From assembly GCF_000718515.1 (NCBI RefSeq), contig NZ_JNZS01000012.1, positions 62,001-126,000 on the forward strand: a DNA stretch of 64,000 nt. The letters are read 5' to 3'. A model generated the notes under the pieces. It was given only the letters and a program-made list of their open reading frames with translations. It searched no databases and had not been told where the DNA came from. Source of the stretch: Micromonospora parva. GTDB lineage: Bacteria; Actinomycetota; Actinomycetes; Mycobacteriales; Micromonosporaceae. Positions within the stretch are counted from its first letter, which is position 1. Each line of letters starts with the position of its first letter. Shown in pieces: positions 60,384 to 64,000 of the stretch. A program made the translations under genes and the position numbers.

Positions 60384-61337
60384 GTGAAAGCAGTCGTGTA
60401 CGACCGGTACGGATCCCCGGATGGGTTGCGGATCGAGGACCTCCCCAAGCCTTCCCCCGCCGCCCGACAGGTGCTCGTCAAGATCGCGGCGACCTCGGTG
60501 AACCTGAGCGATTGGGAGGCGCTGCGGGGTTCGCCGCTGTATGCGCGCATCGGTGGGCTGCGCTCCCCGGCACGCCGCACCCTCGGCTCGGACATCGCCG
60601 GACGGGTCGAGGCGGTGGGCTCCGCCGTCACCCGGTTCCGACCCGGTGACGAGGTGTACGGCGACAACCTCATGCTCAAGGGCGGGTTCGCCGAGTACGC
60701 GATCGCCCCCGAGTCGGTCCTGGCCCGTAAGCCCGCCGCCCTGACGTTCGCCGAGGCGTCGACGATCCCGCAGGCGGGCGCGATCGCACAGCAGGGCACT
60801 GCGGGCGCAGGAGCCGGCAGCCGAGTCCTGATCAACGGCGCCGGCGGGGGATCCGGCGCGTTCGCGATCCAGTTGGCCAAACGACTCGGCGCCCAGGTGA
60901 GCGGGGTCGACAACGCGGGCAAGCTCGACTTCATGCGGTCTGTCGGCGCGGACGAGGTGATCGACTACCGCAGCCGGGACTTCACCCGGGGCGGCCCGTA
61001 CGATCTCATCCTCGATCTGGTCGCGTACCGGTCGGTGTTCGCCTACCGCCGGGCACTGGCCCCCGGCGGCCGCTACCGGTGCGTCGGCGGATCGGTCCCG
61101 GCGGTGCTGCGCGTGCTGACGGTCGGCGCGATGGCCGGCCGGCTCAGCAACCGCCGGCTGGGTGTGCTCGCCGTCCGGGAAGGGCCGGCCCACTTCGAAC
61201 CGGTGGCCGACCTCTGCGTAGCGGGTGACCTCGGCATCCACATCGACCGGGCCTTCACGCTCGACGAGACCCCTGAGGCGTTGGCCCACGTGGGCGAGGG
61301 ACGCGCCCTCGGGAAGGTCGTCGTGAGCGTCACCTGA
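60384..61337 (+). CDS. Quinone oxidoreductase-like MDR-family NAD(P)H enzyme
   Basis: 317 residues from GTG at 60384. MDR fold: N-terminal GroES-like domain with RTLGSDIAGRVEAVG and RFRPGDEVYG, then the Rossmann motif INGAGGGSGAFAIQ at about 150. No structural zinc Cys cluster is present, so it belongs with zinc-free quinone reductase-type enzymes. The same gene and its upstream DNA occur as a deleted pseudogene at 43125-43454. Confidence 0.9.
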   Translation: MKAVVYDRYGSPDGLRIEDLPKPSPAARQVLVKIAATSVNLSDWEALRGSPLYARIGGLRSPARRTLGSDIAGRVEAVGSAVTRFRPGDEVYGDNLMLKGGFAEYAIAPESVLARKPAALTFAEASTIPQAGAIAQQGTAGAGAGSRVLINGAGGGSGAFAIQLAKRLGAQVSGVDNAGKLDFMRSVGADEVIDYRSRDFTRGGPYDLILDLVAYRSVFAYRRALAPGGRYRCVGGSVPAVLRVLTVGAMAGRLSNRRLGVLAVREGPAHFEPVADLCVAGDLGIHIDRAFTLDETPEALAHVGEGRALGKVVVSVT

Positions 61338-61343
61338 CAGGCG

Positions 61344-61883
61344 TCAGGACAGCGACGGCGGCCAGCGGTGTTCGCGCCACTCGTCCCATGTCGAGAATCC
61401 AGCCGGCGGATCGTCAAGAGGTTCACTGCCGTCGAGTTCTGCTCGCGTTGGGATCTCGATGGTGGAGGCCCACTCGGCGAGTTCGTCGTCGGACATCGGC
61501 CACGTCGTGTGTGGCGCTTCGGCTTGACGCCGATCACGTCGTCTCCGCTGCTCGGCCGGGGTGAGTTCGAAGTAGCGCATCTCCACCAGCGCGCATCGGT
61601 CTGCTGCGGCCTGGCGGAGCGCGGTGCGCTCGTTCCGACTCCAGAGGCCGTAGTCGATCACGACGTTGTTGCCCAGTTCAAGCGCGCGCAGCCCGATCTG
61701 GATGAGCCGACCTTCGATCACGTCGCCCGCTGATGCCGGATTCTCGTGGCCGTAGAGAGCCTTCACCCATTCGTCCTTCGTGAGACGGAGCGCTGCCCGC
61801 TCGGTCTCGATGCGCCGAGCGGCAGTGGTCTTCCCGGTGCAGGGGAGTCCCACAGTCAGGAACAGTGTTGGTCGCCTCATCAT
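61344..61883 (-). CDS. P-loop ATPase/kinase of the zeta-toxin-like or AAA_33 family
   Basis: 179 residues from ATG at 61883 (a second ATG follows directly). Walker A is FLTVGLPCTGKTTAARRIE; DEWVKALYG and NNVVIDYGLWSRNERTALRQ fit small-molecule kinases of the AAA_33 type. The tail is Trp/Pro-rich. Such stand-alone genes are common in actinomycetes, phosphorylating unknown small substrates. It follows the GNAT gene by 16 bp, so they are likely co-transcribed. Confidence 0.85.
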   Translation of the reverse strand: MMRRPTLFLTVGLPCTGKTTAARRIETERAALRLTKDEWVKALYGHENPASAGDVIEGRLIQIGLRALELGNNVVIDYGLWSRNERTALRQAAADRCALVEMRYFELTPAEQRRRRDRRQAEAPHTTWPMSDDELAEWASTIEIPTRAELDGSEPLDDPPAGFSTWDEWREHRWPPSLS

Positions 61884-61899
61884 CACCCGCGTCCCGCCG

Positions 61900-62811
61900 T
61901 CAGCGGCGAATGACCAGGTTGGCCATGTCGACGACCGGTCGGTAGCCGAGCGCGGCGTAGATCTTGTTCGAGGTCGGGTTGGCCTGGTCGGTGAACAGGC
62001 AGACCCGCGTACCCTCGGCCTGGATTCGTCGGGAAACCTCGGCGACCGCGTTGCTGGCCCACCCCCGTCCGCGTTGGGTGGGCGGGGTGTACACCGGGCC
62101 CACCCGGGCCACTCCGAACGACGGCGGGTTGGCACCCGTCAGGTGCACCGGCTCTCCGGCGTCGTCGACCCAGAACCACAGCCGTCCGGCGTGGAGGCGG
62201 CGCACCATGTCCGCCCGGTCGGGCATCTCGTGGGCTCTGGTGCCGCGTGGTCGGCCAGCCTGTTCGTCGGCGTCGTCCATGAACGCGGCGAACCAGTCCG
62301 TGACCAGCTCCACATCGTCCTCGGTGGCGACCGTCAAGCCGCCCGGCACCGGTGGCGGCATCGTCAGCTCGCCGAGCTCGTGCAGTCGGGTGTGCTGGGT
62401 GATGTCGACTCGACCCCCGCCGAGCCGGGTCAGCTCGGCGGCGCACAGTTCCACGGCAGGCAGGGCCCCGTTGACAGCGAGTACCTCCTCCTCGCGCTCG
62501 TGCAACGCGTGGGCCAGCGCAACGGACGCCTCGTCGGGCATGGGCAGCAGAAACGGGGGGTGGGGGGCATACGGTGCCGTACGCATCCCGGCGCCGACCA
62601 CGACGCCGGAGCTGTCGCTGACCACCAGCCACCAATTGCGGTCGGGCTGTGAGATGCCCTCGGCCCGCTGCGACAGCAGCCGGTGCGCGACGGTCGTCAC
62701 GACCGTGCTGACGACCGGATCGGCGCTCAGGTAGTCATCGGCCACAGCCAGGAACTCGCCCGGATCGGTGCAGAACCGCAGGCGCAGCCCGGCTGTCGAG
62801 ACAGCGCTCAT
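61900..62811 (-). CDS. GNAT-family N-acetyltransferase
   Basis: 303 residues from ATG at 62811. The N-terminal half is a degenerate GNAT-like region; the C-terminal half has the acetyl-CoA loop VYTPPTQRGRGWASNAVAEV and FTDQANPTSNKIYAALGYRP. Two-domain GNATs of this kind are common in actinobacteria. Substrate unknown. Confidence 0.87.
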   Translation of the reverse strand: MSAVSTAGLRLRFCTDPGEFLAVADDYLSADPVVSTVVTTVAHRLLSQRAEGISQPDRNWWLVVSDSSGVVVGAGMRTAPYAPHPPFLLPMPDEASVALAHALHEREEEVLAVNGALPAVELCAAELTRLGGGRVDITQHTRLHELGELTMPPPVPGGLTVATEDDVELVTDWFAAFMDDADEQAGRPRGTRAHEMPDRADMVRRLHAGRLWFWVDDAGEPVHLTGANPPSFGVARVGPVYTPPTQRGRGWASNAVAEVSRRIQAEGTRVCLFTDQANPTSNKIYAALGYRPVVDMANLVIRR

Positions 62812-62885
62812 CCGCCTACGCTAGCCACCGCCCCATTCTCCGCGCCTCCGAATTACCGGCTGCGGCCGGGACTGAGGAGGGCGAC

Positions 62886-63083
62886 TCAGCTGCCGTCAAC
62901 CGTGCCGTCGCTGAGCTGCGGAGGCTTGGGTAGCAGGATCGGGACCGTTGACAGGCCTTGGATCGCCATCGAGTAGTACGAGTCGAAGAGGTCGAACACC
63001 TCGTTGGCCTGGTCAAGGGTGAGGTCGTCGGCGCCGGTGCCGGCTGGCCAGTCGTGCGATGAGACGTGGTACTCGGAGTCCAT
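62886..63083 (-). CDS. Hypothetical small protein
   Basis: 66 residues from ATG at 63083, with AGGTG upstream; ATG 63089 and GTG 63092 are alternatives. Acidic and soluble: EYHVSSHDWPAGTGADDLTL, LDQANEVFDLFDSYY, then PILLPKPPQLSDG. It has coding-like composition but no recognised family. Confidence 0.55.
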   Translation of the reverse strand: MDSEYHVSSHDWPAGTGADDLTLDQANEVFDLFDSYYSMAIQGLSTVPILLPKPPQLSDGTVDGS

Positions 63084-63230
63084 GGACATCACCTGAACCG
63101 ATCCGATCTGCCGGGGCGTACGAGGCTCACCTCAGTGAAAACGTACGCGGTGCCGTTCTGGTTCACAGACGGGTGCGTCGATGTATCGTGATCGCTCGAT
63201 GTGGTGGGCCGAGTGTAACAGGGCTCCACC

Positions 63231-64000
63231 CTAGTGAAGGTGCTCTTTGGGGCCACCGAATCCGTCGGTTCTGCCCGATAGATGGATGAATTCCCACGTC
63301 CTCGCGAGGTACGCGTAACCGGTGGTGCTCGCGTTCAACAGGGCCAGCAACATCAGCGCGCTCCATGCCATCGACGTGATGCCCAGGATCTGCATATCGG
63401 CCGGGACTTTCCATTGCAGGAGGGGGAGTTCTGCCTTGTAAACCATGAACAGGCCGCTGGCGGCGATCGAACACAGCACAGTGGCCAGCAGGGAGATCCG
63501 CGCCGCGAGTGTTCCCTCAAGTAGACGTCGCGGTTGGCTGTCAAAGCCGAGCCAGGCTGCGGCGACGGCGGGAAAAACCAGAAGGAACGCCGGCACGTCG
63601 GTTCCCGGGTCGGGGTCGCGCGAGGTGACGAAGCCGATCAGCCAGATGAGGAGTGCCGCCGCTGTGGAAGCGATGAGCGCGCGGAAGACCGAACCCGGTG
63701 GCACCTCGTAGAAGCGGAACCGCACATCCGGGATGCGATCACCGTTGGGCAGTTTTTCCCTGGGCTCGGGAAAGAAGCGTGTGTAGAAGTGGGCGTAGCG
63801 TTGGCCGGCGCGTCGGCGGAAACGGTAGTAGGGCGGGGGCGTGGTCAGTTCCAGCAGCGGCCCCGACTTCTCCTGCGCGAAGCTCTGCTCAAGTCGTGAC
63901 TGGCGATCGTTCCAGTGGGCGTTCAGGTATCCCACCAGTTCCTGCGCCTCCTGTACGCCGACGAACACCCCGTCCTGGCAGTCGATGATGAGGTGATAGC
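63231..64000 (-). CDS. Hypothetical four-helix membrane protein (5' end outside window)
   Basis: The leftward frame is open to the window edge. Before the GTG at 63968 it already reads YHLIIDCQDGVFVGVQEAQE, so the true start is beyond 64000. After a soluble part of about 100 residues (PPPYYRFRRRAGQRYAHFYT) come four hydrophobic helices in two pairs (LIASTAAALLIWLIGFVTS; ISLLATVLCSIAASGLFMVY). No family recognised. Confidence 0.7.
   Translation of the reverse strand, partial: YHLIIDCQDGVFVGVQEAQELVGYLNAHWNDRQSRLEQSFAQEKSGPLLELTTPPPYYRFRRRAGQRYAHFYTRFFPEPREKLPNGDRIPDVRFRFYEVPPGSVFRALIASTAAALLIWLIGFVTSRDPDPGTDVPAFLLVFPAVAAAWLGFDSQPRRLLEGTLAARISLLATVLCSIAASGLFMVYKAELPLLQWKVPADMQILGITSMAWSALMLLALLNASTTGYAYLARTWEFIHLSGRTDGFGGPKEHLH

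Noticed and set aside
1..64000. CRISPR array or rRNA genes
   Set aside because: No regularly spaced repeats with unique spacers and no rRNA-like stretch seen anywhere in the window.

Overview
The window is high-GC actinomycete DNA. It most resembles a member of the Micromonosporaceae (Micromonospora or a relative). Supporting signs are uniformly GC-rich third codon positions, an SsgB-like sporulation protein, a SARP/AfsR regulator, secreted ricin-lectin glycosidases, remains of an actinomycete integrative element (AICE) in a tRNA-Val gene, and WXG100-type toxin genes. This is inference from gene content; no rRNA is present.

0-20.6 kb is a glycan-use region. A leftward operon (9220 to beyond position 1) encodes four secreted glycosidases: GH95 fucosidase, GH29 fucosidase, GH20 hexosaminidase and an alpha-galactosidase-like enzyme. 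Two convergent FadR/GntR regulators separate it from a rightward operon (11289-20559). That operon encodes a peptide-type ABC importer including a permease-ATPase fusion, an N-acetylneuraminate lyase-like aldolase, a ROK kinase, NanE epimerase and a CE7 esterase. Together these look like trimming of fucosylated, sialylated glycans outside the cell and sialic acid uptake and catabolism inside. Related ACAT-N3-ATGT sites lie in both control regions.

20.6-24.5 kb holds Rrf2 and AraC regulators, an SDR reductase, an SsgB-like protein and a small membrane protein. 24.5-32.2 kb is decayed mobile DNA. A 44-bp piece of tRNA-Val(CAC) is repeated at 29.7 kb and encloses a Nudix gene, an XRE regulator, small ORFs and a wrecked RepSA-like gene. 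A squalene-cyclase-repeat membrane protein and a nonsense-interrupted integrase lie just outside. 32.3-34.7 kb is a WXG100-type polymorphic toxin operon with a MafI-like immunity gene.

34.9-49.9 kb is a mix of single genes: a secreted SapA-like protein, a membrane HTH regulator, LtrA, a VOC protein, DUF418, two GNATs, a frameshifted HEAT-repeat gene and a collapsed oxidoreductase pseudogene. It ends with a histidine kinase, response regulator and MacB-type ABC exporter set. 50.3 kb encodes an LPVTG-anchored surface protein.

51.7-58.5 kb is the most unusual part. A SARP regulator converges on a five-gene leftward operon: a 65-residue peptide with eight cysteines, a MauE-like membrane redox protein, a thioredoxin-fold protein, an ABC exporter and a signal peptidase. 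Four 7-mers of consensus GTGSAAG, each separated by exactly 4 bp, lie upstream of the peptide gene, matching the layout of SARP operators. I read this as a regulated system for making, oxidatively folding and exporting a disulfide-rich peptide.

58.5-64 kb contains a secreted Ig-like protein, a holin-like protein, an intact quinone oxidoreductase (parent-like copy of the pseudogene at 43 kb), a P-loop kinase, a GNAT and an edge-truncated membrane protein.
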